Positions 1 to 7,824 are shown, counted from the first letter of the stretch. The stretch is DNA of 49,672 nucleotides from Acidovorax sp. Root219 (GCF_001428665.1 NZ_LMIJ01000027.1:36700-86371); one strand, 5' to 3'. Notes: generated from the letters alone by a model not told the origin. Numbers and translations: made by a program.

Positions 1-4
1 ACTC

Positions 5-661
5 CTAGTGAAACCGGTGGTGGTCCAGCCGCCAGCGCCCCAGCACCCGGTAGGGGCCGCCCGAGCCCAGCCGGTTGTAGAGCAGCTGGAACTCGCGCAC
101 CGTCCAGCACAGCGGCTCCACGGGGTGCTCTGCCACGTCGCGGGGGCTGTAGTACAAGGTCATGTGGGGGGTGATGACCGGCGCGGCACGCACGGGGTGC
201 GGGCCCGGCCAGGATGCTTGCAGCGCATCGTGCAGTGCCTGGTACAGCGCCAGAAAGCCGGCCACCCCTTCGCCGTCGCCGCACAGCACCTGCGGGCGAT
301 TGCCCCGGCGCCGGTGAAAGCTCAGGAAGCGGTCGAGCCGGATGTTGAAGGCCGGCATGTCCACCCCGCTTGCTGCACGCGCCGCCCACAGGGCCATGGC
401 TTCAGAAAACTCTGCATGCCAATCCAGCGAGACCAGGGTCAGGTGCAGGCGCTCGGTGCGCACCTCGCTGCCGGCCAGTTGGTGGCGTGCGATCAGGTCG
501 CGGCGCAGGCGGTCTGCACACCACGCGGCCGCAGGCTCGGCCAGCACCGCAAAGAAGAGGTGGTGGGGCCGCGCGCGCTGCTCTGGCGCGGGCCTGGAGG
601 GCGGCCGGGAGGGACGTGGCTCGGCGGGTTCCACCCCTGGCAAGGACAGCTGGTGTGGCAT
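5..661 (-). CDS. thpR: RNA 2',3'-cyclic phosphodiesterase / 2'-5' RNA ligase family (ThpR-like)
   Basis: The product is a 218-residue 2H phosphoesterase. The two family signature motifs are visible: HLT at residues 73-75 and HMT at 166-168, the paired HxT motifs that form the active site. The family opens 2',3'-cyclic phosphates or joins 2'-5' RNA ends; the in vivo substrate is usually unknown. The first ~30 residues are Pro/Arg-rich and probably disordered. I start at the ATG at 661; an upstream extension in the same frame is low-complexity and overlaps the next intergenic region. It lies 92 bp downstream of the siderophore-interacting protein gene on the same strand, so it may be the last gene of that unit. 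The stop lies 5 bp from the window edge. Confidence 0.85.
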   Translation of the reverse strand: MPHQLSLPGVEPAEPRPSRPPSRPAPEQRARPHHLFFAVLAEPAAAWCADRLRRDLIARHQLAGSEVRTERLHLTLVSLDWHAEFSEAMALWAARAASGVDMPAFNIRLDRFLSFHRRRGNRPQVLCGDGEGVAGFLALYQALHDALQASWPGPHPVRAAPVITPHMTLYYSPRDVAEHPVEPLCWTVREFQLLYNRLGSGGPYRVLGRWRLDHHRFH

Positions 662-753
662 GGCGTGGCTCCATGGACTGGTCACCACACTAGCGCTCGC
701 GGGCCCGCTTGTCCAGTGCGGTGCAGGAACAGATGCAACCGTGCCATGGTCCC

Positions 754-1488
754 TCAGTCCATGCCGGCCTTTCCCGGCGCCCAGTACGCCTTGGACACGA
801 TGCGCGAGCCCGGCACGCCGCGCGCCTTGAGTGCCTGGCGTGCCTGCTGGATCGACTGCGCCCGGCCCGTGAGCACGAACAGCGTGCCGTCGCCGCTGCA
901 CTGCGACCAGAGTTCGCTGGCCGCCTGCATGCGCAGCGCCTCGTCGCGTCGCTCCACCAGCACTGCGGTCGCTACGCCCAGCGCCTGCAGCGCCAGTGCG
1001 GATTCAGCGCGGGACTCCACCTCGAACACGCAGCGGGGCCCCTCCCTGCCCGCCATGGCGGCCACCACAGCGGCGGCCAGACCGAACGAGGTTTCGTCGC
1101 CATGCAGCACCACCGGCCCCGCGAGATCACCCAGCGCCAGCGAGCGGTGCGGCCCGAAGACCTGGCAGGCATCGCCCACCTGCACGCGCCGCAGCCAGTC
1201 GCTGCCGGGACCGGCGCCGTGCGCATAGCCGAGCAGTCGCGTGCGCCCTCGCATCACATCGAACACGATGGGCGTGAAGGTGCGCGCCGTGAACGGCCCG
1301 GCCACCTTGACCTGCAGCTTGTGCCCAGGCGCCCAGGCCGCGCCCTTTAGCGCCTCGCCCTCCAGGTCGATGAGCCGAAAGCGCTCCGACACCTGCTGCA
1401 CGGCAGCAACCCGCGTGTTGCGCAGCAGCAGCCGGTCGAAGGTGCGCTCCAGCAGGCCCGGCCTGCGCTCCTCCTCAGTAGAGGGCAT
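754..1488 (-). CDS. Siderophore-interacting protein (ViuB/SIP-type FAD-binding ferric reductase)
   Basis: About 244 residues. An N-terminal FAD-binding barrel carries the flavin signature ARTFTP at residues 68-73, followed by a C-terminal SIP-type NAD(P)H domain. Members reduce ferric siderophores in the cytoplasm to release iron. The start is the ATG at 1488, inside the end of the PPOX gene (14-bp overlap), so translation is probably coupled to that gene. A longer in-frame extension to 1560 is only shadow of the PPOX gene. Because the prophage separates this operon from its promoter, expression now depends on internal or phage-derived promoters (inference). Confidence 0.85.
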   Translation of the reverse strand: MPSTEEERRPGLLERTFDRLLLRNTRVAAVQQVSERFRLIDLEGEALKGAAWAPGHKLQVKVAGPFTARTFTPIVFDVMRGRTRLLGYAHGAGPGSDWLRRVQVGDACQVFGPHRSLALGDLAGPVVLHGDETSFGLAAAVVAAMAGREGPRCVFEVESRAESALALQALGVATAVLVERRDEALRMQAASELWSQCSGDGTLFVLTGRAQSIQQARQALKARGVPGSRIVSKAYWAPGKAGMD

Positions 1489-2339
1489 GCCGCACCTCAT
1501 GGTCATAGTGCGCGTTGATCTGCCACACCTGCTCGTCGCCGATCTGCGTGGTGGCACCACCCAGCCGCGTCAGCTCCGCCAGCATCTGCCCCACCGTGGG
1601 CACGCTGGCGCGGTCCACCTGCGAGGCCGGGGCCCACAGCTTGGCGCGGTTCACCGCCTTGCCGCAGTGCATGAGCACTTCGGTGATGGCCACCACGGTG
1701 GCAGTCTTGGGCGTGCGCCCCTGCTCCGCCAACTCGGCCAACAGCTCGGGGGCGGTGGACACCCTGCCGTGGCCGTTGATGCGCAGGAACACCTCCAGCC
1801 CCGGAAAGATGAAGAGCATGCCCACGCGGTCATCGCGCTCCAGGTTGCGCAGGGACTCGATGCGGTTGTTGCCGGGCCAGTCGGCAAAGGCCACCGTGTG
1901 TTCGTCGAGCACGTGCACGAAGCCCGGCGGCCCGCCGCGCGGCGAGGCATCGAGCCCCTGGGCGCTGCCCGTGGCCAGGCAGAAGAAGGTCGCGGCCTTG
2001 AGGTAGCTTTCGTGCGAACCGATGAGGCGGTCGAGCACCGCCTTCTGGATCATCTCGGACGGCGGCGAATACAGCGCATCGAGATCGGGGGCATCTGCCG
2101 CCACCGGCTCTGGCACAGGCGGCTCGACCAGGGCGCGCAACTGCGGGTCCCGCACCTCCAGCACGTCGAACAGCCCCAGCGCGCGCAGCGCCGGCGCCAA
2201 TGCCCCGATGTCGTCCGCGGCGGCCGCGCGTGCCCCGGCGGATGCGCCGGGGTGTTGCAGCACCCGTGCATTGGCGAGGAAGGCCCCCACCGATCTCTTG
2301 CGGACGGTGACGCCGCCCACCTCCACTTCGTTGACATGG
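1475..2339 (-). pseudogene. PPOX-type FMN flavoprotein gene, 3' portion, split from its start by the prophage
   Basis: This is the main part of a gene whose first ten codons lie beyond the prophage at 44142-44173. Rejoined across the duplicated ACATGG, the protein reads MRAQDVLPDHVNEVEVGG and continues for about 296 residues in one frame. Residues ~85-296 resemble the MSMEG_1061-type pyridoxamine-5'-phosphate-oxidase-like FMN family (for example SHESYLKAATFFCLATG). Residues ~10-70 form a separate small domain (TVRKRSVGAFLANARVL, ALRALGLFDVLEVRDP) resembling short uncharacterised proteins I recall as DUF7709, so the protein looks like a fusion. A GTG at 2326 (codon 14) could allow reinitiation and leave a nearly full-length protein. 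It overlaps the SIP gene. Confidence 0.85.
2334..2339. repeat. 6-bp target-site duplication, left copy (ACATGG)
   Basis: ACATGG lies immediately outside the prophage start and is repeated immediately outside its other end at 44142-44147. A 6-bp duplication differs from the 5 bp of Mu itself. Both copies fall in the same codons of the interrupted flavoprotein gene, which reads through in frame when one copy and the prophage are removed. Confidence 0.93.
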
Positions 2340-2489
2340 TGAAGCGCGGCGCGAAAACTCGACCGCTAGCGCTGCGATAAGTTTCCCTTGCTGCTGTTTC
2401 AACGAGCGTAAGGGAATTACAAGGGCGCCCAGAGCAGCGTCCTAGAAGCTATAGCCGGAGCTTGAAGCACCACCGCGACTGCCTGCGCC
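2340..2489. other. Prophage left terminus with putative transposase-binding site
   Basis: This non-coding terminal segment contains CGCTGCGATAA at 2370-2380, matching CGTCGCGATAA at the same distance from the other end (9 of 11 identical). Further in is an imperfect inverted repeat, TTCCCTT at 2383-2389 against AAGGGAA at 2410-2416. No gene is visible. The accessory membrane-protein gene ends at 2490. Confidence 0.75.
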
Positions 2490-3080
2490 CTAGCGGTCTC
2501 CGTGCCAGCGCCAGGGCTTGACGATCCAGGTCCACCCCTTCAGGAATCGTGCTTCCGCTCTAGCTTGTAGCTTTGGCATTAGCAGGTCAGCGCGGGCCAT
2601 GACCTCCTCAAGCGATTCAGCGGTTAGGCGGCACCGCAACTGAAATTCCACATCTGGCATGTCCTTGAAATGGCGATGCAAGATATCGACGGATATTGAG
2701 ATCCCATTCAGCCTGGAATAGACATGAACCGTGTCTTCCACCAGCCCCACGCCAAGGAGGCCAACTTTTCCCACCGCCGCTTCCCAGACTGGCATCCCAG
2801 TCAACTCAATTGATCGGAAGCCCAGCGAATCCTTCTGCTTTGCAAGGCTCGCTTGTTCCCAGTCTTTCGCGGCATCGCGCACCGCATCAAACCCCTGACG
2901 GTACGCCCTCAGTTCGCCAAGAAGTGCCGCTGCCAATGCAGAACCATCCTTGAAACGCCTGAAGTTCTCTGCCACAAACTGCGTTAGATAGACGCCGAGG
3001 ACGGCCACCAAGCCGCCCAACACAGCGGTGAACAATGCTCCTCCCAAAGCGAACGCTGCCGCGACCAGTGGATCTGTCAT
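2490..3080 (-). CDS. Accessory membrane-anchored protein of unknown function at the prophage left end
   Basis: The product has 196 residues. A hydrophobic Gly/Ala/Val-rich segment at about residues 5-35 (AFALGGALFTAVLGGLVAV) looks like a transmembrane anchor. A mostly helical, charged soluble domain follows, with the last residues Trp-rich and basic. The ATG at 3080 is preceded by a good ribosome-binding site (GGAGAGG). Base composition is visibly poorer in GC than the phage structural genes. It lies between the adenine methylase and the phage terminus, a usual site for cargo genes. I recognise no family. Roles such as superinfection exclusion are possible but unsupported by any motif. Confidence 0.7.
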   Translation of the reverse strand: MTDPLVAAAFALGGALFTAVLGGLVAVLGVYLTQFVAENFRRFKDGSALAAALLGELRAYRQGFDAVRDAAKDWEQASLAKQKDSLGFRSIELTGMPVWEAAVGKVGLLGVGLVEDTVHVYSRLNGISISVDILHRHFKDMPDVEFQLRCRLTAESLEEVMARADLLMPKLQARAEARFLKGWTWIVKPWRWHGDR

Positions 3081-3125
3081 GGACCTCTCCTTCATTTTTT
3101 GCCGGGCTATGGTCGCACGAATTGC

Positions 3126-3920
3126 TTAGAACAGCCCTGCAGGCTCGGAAGTACGGTCCCAGCTGTAGATAACCAGTTCCCCCCGCTCCACCCGGTTGGC
3201 GCCGCCGCCCACGGTGTAGTCGATGCGCAGCTCCTCCATGTCGTAGGCGGCGAAGCACTGGCGGATGGCGGGGTGGTCGTTGATGCTGATCACGGCCTTG
3301 CCCTTTATGGTCTTGAGCCTGGCCGCCATCAGCTCGTACTGGGCCCAGGGGAATGGGACGCCATAGCCCTCGGTCTCCCAGTACGGGGGGTCGAGGTAGA
3401 ACAGGGTGTGAGGGCGGTCGTAGCGGTCGACGCAGGCGGCCCAGTCGAGCTGCTCGATGTAGACGCCGTTCGCCAGGCGGAGGTGGGCGGCTGAGAGGTT
3501 CTCCTCGATGCGCAGCAAATTGATGCTGGGGGCGGTGGTGGCGGTACCCCAGGTCTGGCCGGACACGCGGCCGCCAAAGCTCTCCTGCTGGAGGTAGAAG
3601 AACCTGGCCGCGCGCTGGACGTCGGTCAGGGTCTCGGGGCGGGTCTCCTGCATCCATTTGAAGATCTGGCGGCTGGAGAGTGCCCACTTGAACTGGCGGA
3701 CGAACTCCTCGAGGTGGTGGGTGACCACCCGGTACAGGTTGACCAGGTCGCCGTTGACGTCGTTGAGCACCTCGACCTCGGCGGGATGCCTGGTGAAGAA
3801 CACCGCTGCGCCGCCCGCGAAGACCTCGACGTAGCAGCTGTGGGCGGGAAAGCGGCTGAGCAGCAGCTCAGCCAAGCGGCGTTTGCCGCCGATCCAGGGA
3901 ATGATGGGGTTGGGGGCCAT
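3126..3920 (-). CDS. D12-class N6-adenine DNA methyltransferase (Dam-like)
   Basis: 264 residues, normal for phage Dam-type enzymes. Visible motifs are the N-terminal PWIGGKRR segment (8-15), the AdoMet-binding motif FAGGAAVF (34-41) and the catalytic DPPY (177-180). It methylates adenine at N6 in DNA; the target sequence cannot be read from the protein. The gene begins 53 bp inside the Com-like gene, the same order as com-mom in phage Mu, so translation may be controlled by Com. It is the last conserved late gene. The likely role is protecting phage DNA from host restriction (inference from position and family). Confidence 0.9.
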   Translation of the reverse strand: MAPNPIIPWIGGKRRLAELLLSRFPAHSCYVEVFAGGAAVFFTRHPAEVEVLNDVNGDLVNLYRVVTHHLEEFVRQFKWALSSRQIFKWMQETRPETLTDVQRAARFFYLQQESFGGRVSGQTWGTATTAPSINLLRIEENLSAAHLRLANGVYIEQLDWAACVDRYDRPHTLFYLDPPYWETEGYGVPFPWAQYELMAARLKTIKGKAVISINDHPAIRQCFAAYDMEELRIDYTVGGGANRVERGELVIYSWDRTSEPAGLF

Positions 3921-4074
3921 GAGAGGGTCCGTTTGGCGCTCTGTGGCGCTCGGGTGGGGGGCTCATGGCCCTCAATGTGTTGACAGCCCCGCAGCGGGGG
4001 CACTTGATGGTGAGGACGGTGTATTCGCCCTCGCCGAGCTTCTTGCGGCACTCGCCGCACCTTATTTCAGTCAT
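3868..4074 (-). CDS. com: Com-like zinc-finger translational regulator
   Basis: 68 residues. The first ~35 match the Mu Com pattern: CGEC at 6-9 and CPRC at 25-28, a four-cysteine zinc site, followed by GAVNT. In Mu, Com binds the mom mRNA and opens its translation start. Here the last ~30 residues (Pro/His/Arg-rich) extend into the start of the adenine methylase gene in another frame, so the ribosome finishing Com terminates inside that reading frame. A Com-like protein paired with a D12 methylase instead of Mom suggests the same late, post-transcriptional control applied to a different DNA-modifying enzyme. Confidence 0.88.
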   Translation of the reverse strand: MTEIRCGECRKKLGEGEYTVLTIKCPRCGAVNTLRAMSPPPERHRAPNGPSHGPQPHHSLDRRQTPLG

Positions 4075-4181
4075 TGCAAGCCGGTTTCTCTGGTTGAAAC
4101 TTCCGATAGACTCGCCGCACTCTGTACAGGGTGGCGGGTCTTGCCGGGCTTGCAGGTCTACTCTGCGGGTTCGGGGCTCGG

Positions 4182-4221
4182 GCTGGTGTTAGCGCACCAG
4201 CACGGGTCGCCCGTCTTTTTT
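4182..4221 (+). terminator. Tandem hairpins with plus-strand T-run
   Basis: GCTGGTG/CACCAGC (4182-4201, 6-base loop) is followed directly by ACGGG/CCCGT (4202-4214) and a run of six Ts (4216-4221). As written it is a rho-independent terminator for plus-strand transcription, opposite to the surrounding genes. Read on the minus strand the two hairpins lie between the peptidase-like gene and com and lack a U-tract. There they could instead be an mRNA structure upstream of com. Confidence 0.5.
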
Positions 4222-4223
4222 CT

Positions 4224-4793
4224 TCAGTAAGCCGCCTCCTCCCCTGCGGCCGCGAGCCACAGCAGCGAGCGGAAATGGCGGTCCTCGGCCGCGACGATCT
4301 GGTGCAGGGTGCATGGGTCCACGCGGTGGCCTTCAAGCTGGCCGCCTGCCTCGGTGCACACCTCAGAGCACGTGTCGCGCGAGGCCTTGTGGCGGAAGAG
4401 CCAGGCCACGAAGCCCAGGATCAGCTGCCAGTCGTACAGCGCCCCCTCCCGCCGCTTGAAATGCTGGGCGGCCGCCAGCGGATCGCGGCGGTACTTGACT
4501 AGGTCCCAATGGGCTGGGTCCAGCTTGATGCGCTTGAAGCGCACGCCCCCTCGGTGGCCAGGCCGGCGCGGCGACGTCGCCGGCAGGCGCTCCCAGGCCA
4601 CGCTGCTGGCGCACCACAGGGCACCCGAGGCGTCTGGCTCGCAGGTGCCGTCGGGCATCAGGTGGTCCACGCCATCGCCGGGCTCGAACACCACCTCGTT
4701 GTGGCTGTAGTCGCCGTCCAGGCGCCAGCGGATCAGGCGGTTGGCGATGCCCTGCATGCCTGGGCGGATGGCTTTGTACGAGGCCAGCAGCAT
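4224..4793 (-). CDS. Phage tail-associated protein, possible NlpC/P60 (YiiX-like) cysteine peptidase
   Basis: 189 residues. The sequence has the layout of a YiiX/NlpC-type fold: a histidine in YSHNEVVF near the N-terminus and a cysteine in RDTCSEVC near the C-terminus, with an aromatic-rich stretch (DWQLILGFVAWLFRH) just before it. Such phage enzymes can cleave peptidoglycan peptides or amide bonds during entry. The order of candidate residues (His before Cys) would fit a permuted family, so catalysis is uncertain. The start ATG at 4793 overlaps the previous stop (TGATG), showing tight coupling to the fibre-region genes. Confidence 0.6.
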   Translation of the reverse strand: MLLASYKAIRPGMQGIANRLIRWRLDGDYSHNEVVFEPGDGVDHLMPDGTCEPDASGALWCASSVAWERLPATSPRRPGHRGGVRFKRIKLDPAHWDLVKYRRDPLAAAQHFKRREGALYDWQLILGFVAWLFRHKASRDTCSEVCTEAGGQLEGHRVDPCTLHQIVAAEDRHFRSLLWLAAAGEEAAY

Positions 4794-5320
4794 CACGCAC
4801 CCCCTATGCCCAGCTGGGCGCGTACGGCGGCAACAAAGCCCGCCCAGGTAGCCATGGTCGCGGCCAGGCCGGCTGGCCCCAGCGCAGCCCGGGCTTGTTC
4901 CTTGCGCAGCAGGCGCTGCGCGCGGATCAGCTCCTGGGCGCCGCGCCACTGGGCAGCGACGGCCAGGACGTCATCGGCGGCGGCCTGGGCGGTCCAGCCC
5001 TTGGCGATGGCCCAGCTCTGGACCATGCCAGGCACAGGCGGCTCGTAGCCGGCATCGGCGAAGGTTTGCGCCTGGCGCTCAGCCATCTCGTACTCCGCCT
5101 GGCGAAGGCCGATGGCAGAACCGTAGATGGCGTCGACGTCGGCGTCGATGCGCGCCACGGCCGCCGCAATGGCTGCGGGCATGTCCACCAGCTGCAGGTC
5201 CCGGTCGGGATCGGCGTAGACCGTCTCCGAGGTTTCCCAGCCGCCCCTGTCGGTGCTGTAGGCCACAGGGCCGGTGCCGGTCACAACGGTGCTGCCGTCA
5301 TTGGTTTGAAGCTGCCACAT
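4793..5320 (-). CDS. Tail fibre-region protein (possible fibre assembly or adaptor)
   Basis: 175 residues, starting at the ATG at 5320 behind a strong ribosome-binding site (GGGGAGGTG). The N-terminal part (MWQLQTNDGSTVVTGTG) has a short beta-rich pattern. The rest is mainly alpha-helical with Ala/Arg-rich segments and resembles small chaperone-like proteins encoded after phage fibres. It is directly downstream of the large receptor-binding candidate and ends in an overlap with the peptidase-like gene. The fibre-assembly role is inferred from position only. Confidence 0.6.
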   Translation of the reverse strand: MWQLQTNDGSTVVTGTGPVAYSTDRGGWETSETVYADPDRDLQLVDMPAAIAAAVARIDADVDAIYGSAIGLRQAEYEMAERQAQTFADAGYEPPVPGMVQSWAIAKGWTAQAAADDVLAVAAQWRGAQELIRAQRLLRKEQARAALGPAGLAATMATWAGFVAAVRAQLGIGGA

Positions 5321-5334
5321 GATCACCTCCCCGG

Positions 5335-6924
5335 TCACGCCACGATGCCGAGGAGCACGGCAGACGTGCCCCCGGTGATGATGGCTTTGCAACCCACTGG
5401 CACCGACGAACGCCGGTCGAAGCTGGCGGCGGGCATGGTCTGGTTGGCGCGCCACCGGCCGGCGGTGGCAACGCTCACGGCCTGGCCGTCGCTGCCGGCC
5501 GTGATGGCCAGGCCCAGCAGCGATGCAGCCTGCGGCGCCAGGCGCCCATGCACGGACACGCCGGTGACGGCGGTAGAGCAAAAGGTGTAGGCCAGCAAGC
5601 CGCACGGCATCAACTCGGCCCACAGTCCGAAAGTGGTGGTGGTGGTCGCCTGCACGGTCAGCGCAGTGGCCTCGGCAGTCAGCGAGGCGTCCCATGCCAT
5701 TGCCGAAACAGAGCCGGTACTGGATGAGTCGAAGTTGGTGTAGAAAAGCACGGGGCCAGTGGCGACGCGCTCGATCAGAAGCCCCTGGTTGCTGCCTGGG
5801 AGTGCTGTGGGCGCCGTCCCAGAAACCAACCGATTGCCGGCGTTGTCGTACTGCGCAATCAGGCCGTTAAAGGTTGCGATGTAGAAACCGCCGCCAGACT
5901 TGGCACGCGGCATGGTGTTGTTGGGACCCAAGCCTGAACCCAAGCCGGTGTTGTTGGTGACGGTGGCCAGAAACGTGCCGGCGCCGTCGTACAGGCGCAC
6001 TGCAGACACTGTGCCTGTGGTCGGGTCCACCAGGGCCACGTTGCCATTGGAAAGCTCGATGGCGTAGTTTTCGGACAGCCCGGCGGTCAGGTTGGCGCTG
6101 CCTGTGAAAACGGTGGTCAGAGCACCCTGCAGCACGCCTGCCGCGTTGTACCGGGCGAACTTGTATGCAGCAGTCGCCGTGCTGCGGTAGTAGTAGACCC
6201 AGAAGCCACCAGCGGCCAGGGGCAGCACGCACACATAATCGGCGGCCACGGCGGCCTCCACGGTGGTCTCTGCCCCCTGCAACGCACCTGAGGCGTTGTA
6301 CCGGCTGAAGAACATTCCGCCCGTGGCCGTCTTGTCATAAGCGAGCAGCAGATCGCCGTTGGCGAGCGCTGCAGCATTCCAGCGCGACATGGCGCCAGAG
6401 CCCAAGGTGGCCACAGTGATAGCCGCCGACACTACGGCGCCTGCATTGCTGTACACGGCCATTTTCAGCGCCGAGGTTTCCACCCAGCAAACAGCAAAGT
6501 TGTTGGCGCCGAGCTTGAACACCCGGAACACCGAGATGCTCGCCGCAGCCGTGACCGCAACGACTGCCACCTGGGCTTTGAGCGGGCTGTAGATTCGGCA
6601 AGTCAGTGCGTTGCTGGCGCTCGTGCCATCGCCCGCGTGCAGGCAAGCAACGTTGCCGTTGCCCAGCACAGCAAGCAGCCGGCCCGGCTGGACTGAACCG
6701 CCATAGTTGGTCGCTGCAACATGGGCTGTAGCGCCCAGGCCCGCCAGCGCAGTGACGCCCGTCCCGGTGTTCTGCGCCGCCAGAGACAGGCCGTCCACGG
6801 CGCGCCGGCCAGCGCCCGAGGCCTCCACGCGCACGTAGTCGCCCACGGTGACCGCGTCGCCCGTGATGGTGACGGCCAGGGGTTCGTGCAGCGCGGCTGC
6901 GGTCGTTGTGATGTTGCGTCCCAT
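5335..6924 (-). CDS. Putative receptor-binding tail protein with beta-propeller-like repeats
   Basis: 529 residues, low in charge and rich in Gly/Ala/Thr/Ser. From about residue 70 to 440 there are recurring units of roughly 45-60 residues of the form '..G.N.ALVDPTTGTVS..RLYDGAGT..' and '..NG.LLLAYDKTATGGMFFSRYNASG', typical of a beta-propeller. A compact C-terminal domain follows (GTSAVLLGIVA end). Proteins of this shape act as siphovirus host-recognition tips. The gene follows two small tail-tip genes and precedes the probable assembly protein. The exact family is not recognised. The repeats may drive variation in host range (inference). Confidence 0.65.
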   Translation of the reverse strand: MGRNITTTAAALHEPLAVTITGDAVTVGDYVRVEASGAGRRAVDGLSLAAQNTGTGVTALAGLGATAHVAATNYGGSVQPGRLLAVLGNGNVACLHAGDGTSASNALTCRIYSPLKAQVAVVAVTAAASISVFRVFKLGANNFAVCWVETSALKMAVYSNAGAVVSAAITVATLGSGAMSRWNAAALANGDLLLAYDKTATGGMFFSRYNASGALQGAETTVEAAVAADYVCVLPLAAGGFWVYYYRSTATAAYKFARYNAAGVLQGALTTVFTGSANLTAGLSENYAIELSNGNVALVDPTTGTVSAVRLYDGAGTFLATVTNNTGLGSGLGPNNTMPRAKSGGGFYIATFNGLIAQYDNAGNRLVSGTAPTALPGSNQGLLIERVATGPVLFYTNFDSSSTGSVSAMAWDASLTAEATALTVQATTTTTFGLWAELMPCGLLAYTFCSTAVTGVSVHGRLAPQAASLLGLAITAGSDGQAVSVATAGRWRANQTMPAASFDRRSSVPVGCKAIITGGTSAVLLGIVA

Positions 6925-6933
6925 GGATGCTCC

Positions 6934-7242
6934 TTACTCCTCGAAACCGAAAGCCACGGCCGACACGCTGGCGGCCGAGGATTGAACGACCAGGTACTGC
7001 CCCGGACCGACCACGATGGCCGCCCGCTCCAGCACGCCAGCGGTGGGCAGATAAGCGTCGTACTCCAGCCACTCGGCTGCGGTGGGTGCTGCCGTAGCGG
7101 CCAGCGCCAGGCGCACCAGCGCACCGCTCGCGTTCCTGTTGACCACTGAAACGGTGACGGTCCCAGTGGCGCCCGTGGGGTTGTAGAGGGTGGTGTTTGT
7201 GTTGGCGGCGAGGTCCGCCGCGCCCAATCGTCCGTTGGCCAT
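6934..7242 (-). CDS. Small tail-tip protein, beta-sandwich-like
   Basis: 102 residues, mostly alternating hydrophobic and small residues (TGTVTVSVVNRNASGALVR, YLVVQSSAASVSAVAFGFEE), suggesting a single beta domain. It is encoded between two tail genes with short intergenic gaps on the same strand. Similar small proteins accompany the fibre genes of B3-like phages. No catalytic or binding motif is visible. Confidence 0.6.
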   Translation of the reverse strand: MANGRLGAADLAANTNTTLYNPTGATGTVTVSVVNRNASGALVRLALAATAAPTAAEWLEYDAYLPTAGVLERAAIVVGPGQYLVVQSSAASVSAVAFGFEE

Positions 7243-7245
7243 ATG

Positions 7246-7824
7246 TCAGGCTCCTGCGTAGTAGAAAAGCTTGTTGCGTGGGAATCGGGCCGGTGGGCCG
7301 CTGACAGCCACGGTCCACTGCGAATAGGTGCCCGCGCCCTCTGTATGGGACACAAACACCTCGATGTCGCCGGTGGCGTTGTCATAGAACTGGATGCGCC
7401 CGTACATCACCTGGCCGCCGGGCGCGCTGATGGTCACGAACATGCCCGCACGCAGGTTCTTGTCGGCCTCGATCAGGAAAGCCGGCTCGCCCTGGGCGAC
7501 GGTCATGCTGGTGGTGCTGGTGGCCAGGGTGCCTGGTGCGTTGATTGCGGTGATCGCGGCCGCCTGCGCGTCTTCTCTGGCAGCGACCGCCGTTACTGCG
7601 GCGGGCACTGCCACTTGGGCGGCAAGGTAGGACGCCTGGGCGTTGTGGTGGACGTTGGCGTTGGCTGCGTTCTGCAGGGGCACCTGCGCCACCACCTCGG
7701 CCACGTGCACGTCCGCCCGTTCGGCGAAGTTCACGGGGTTGGTGAGACTCGGGGGCGTCGACAGCGCCGGCAGCGCCGTGGGCTCAACAGGGGCGATCAG
7801 GTCGGAGAGTCCTGGCATGGTCAC
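7246..7824 (-). CDS. Tail-tip or fibre protein
   Basis: 192 residues. Residues ~35-100 form an Ala-rich helical, probably coiled-coil region (VAEVVAQVPLQNAANANVHH). This is followed by a beta-rich C-terminal domain (AGMFVTISAPGGQVMYGRIQ). That is the usual architecture of a trimeric fibre with a globular head. The start ATG lies 4 bp inside the upstream gene's end (7821-7824), so the two are translationally coupled. Function is inferred from order and architecture. Confidence 0.6.
   Translation of the reverse strand: MTMPGLSDLIAPVEPTALPALSTPPSLTNPVNFAERADVHVAEVVAQVPLQNAANANVHHNAQASYLAAQVAVPAAVTAVAAREDAQAAAITAINAPGTLATSTTSMTVAQGEPAFLIEADKNLRAGMFVTISAPGGQVMYGRIQFYDNATGDIEVFVSHTEGAGTYSQWTVAVSGPPARFPRNKLFYYAGA

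Noticed and set aside
2395..2402. TGTTTCAA as the left prophage end, resembling the Mu end sequence
   Set aside because: No matching target duplication exists for it at the right side, and the host gene reads through only when the end is placed at 2340.
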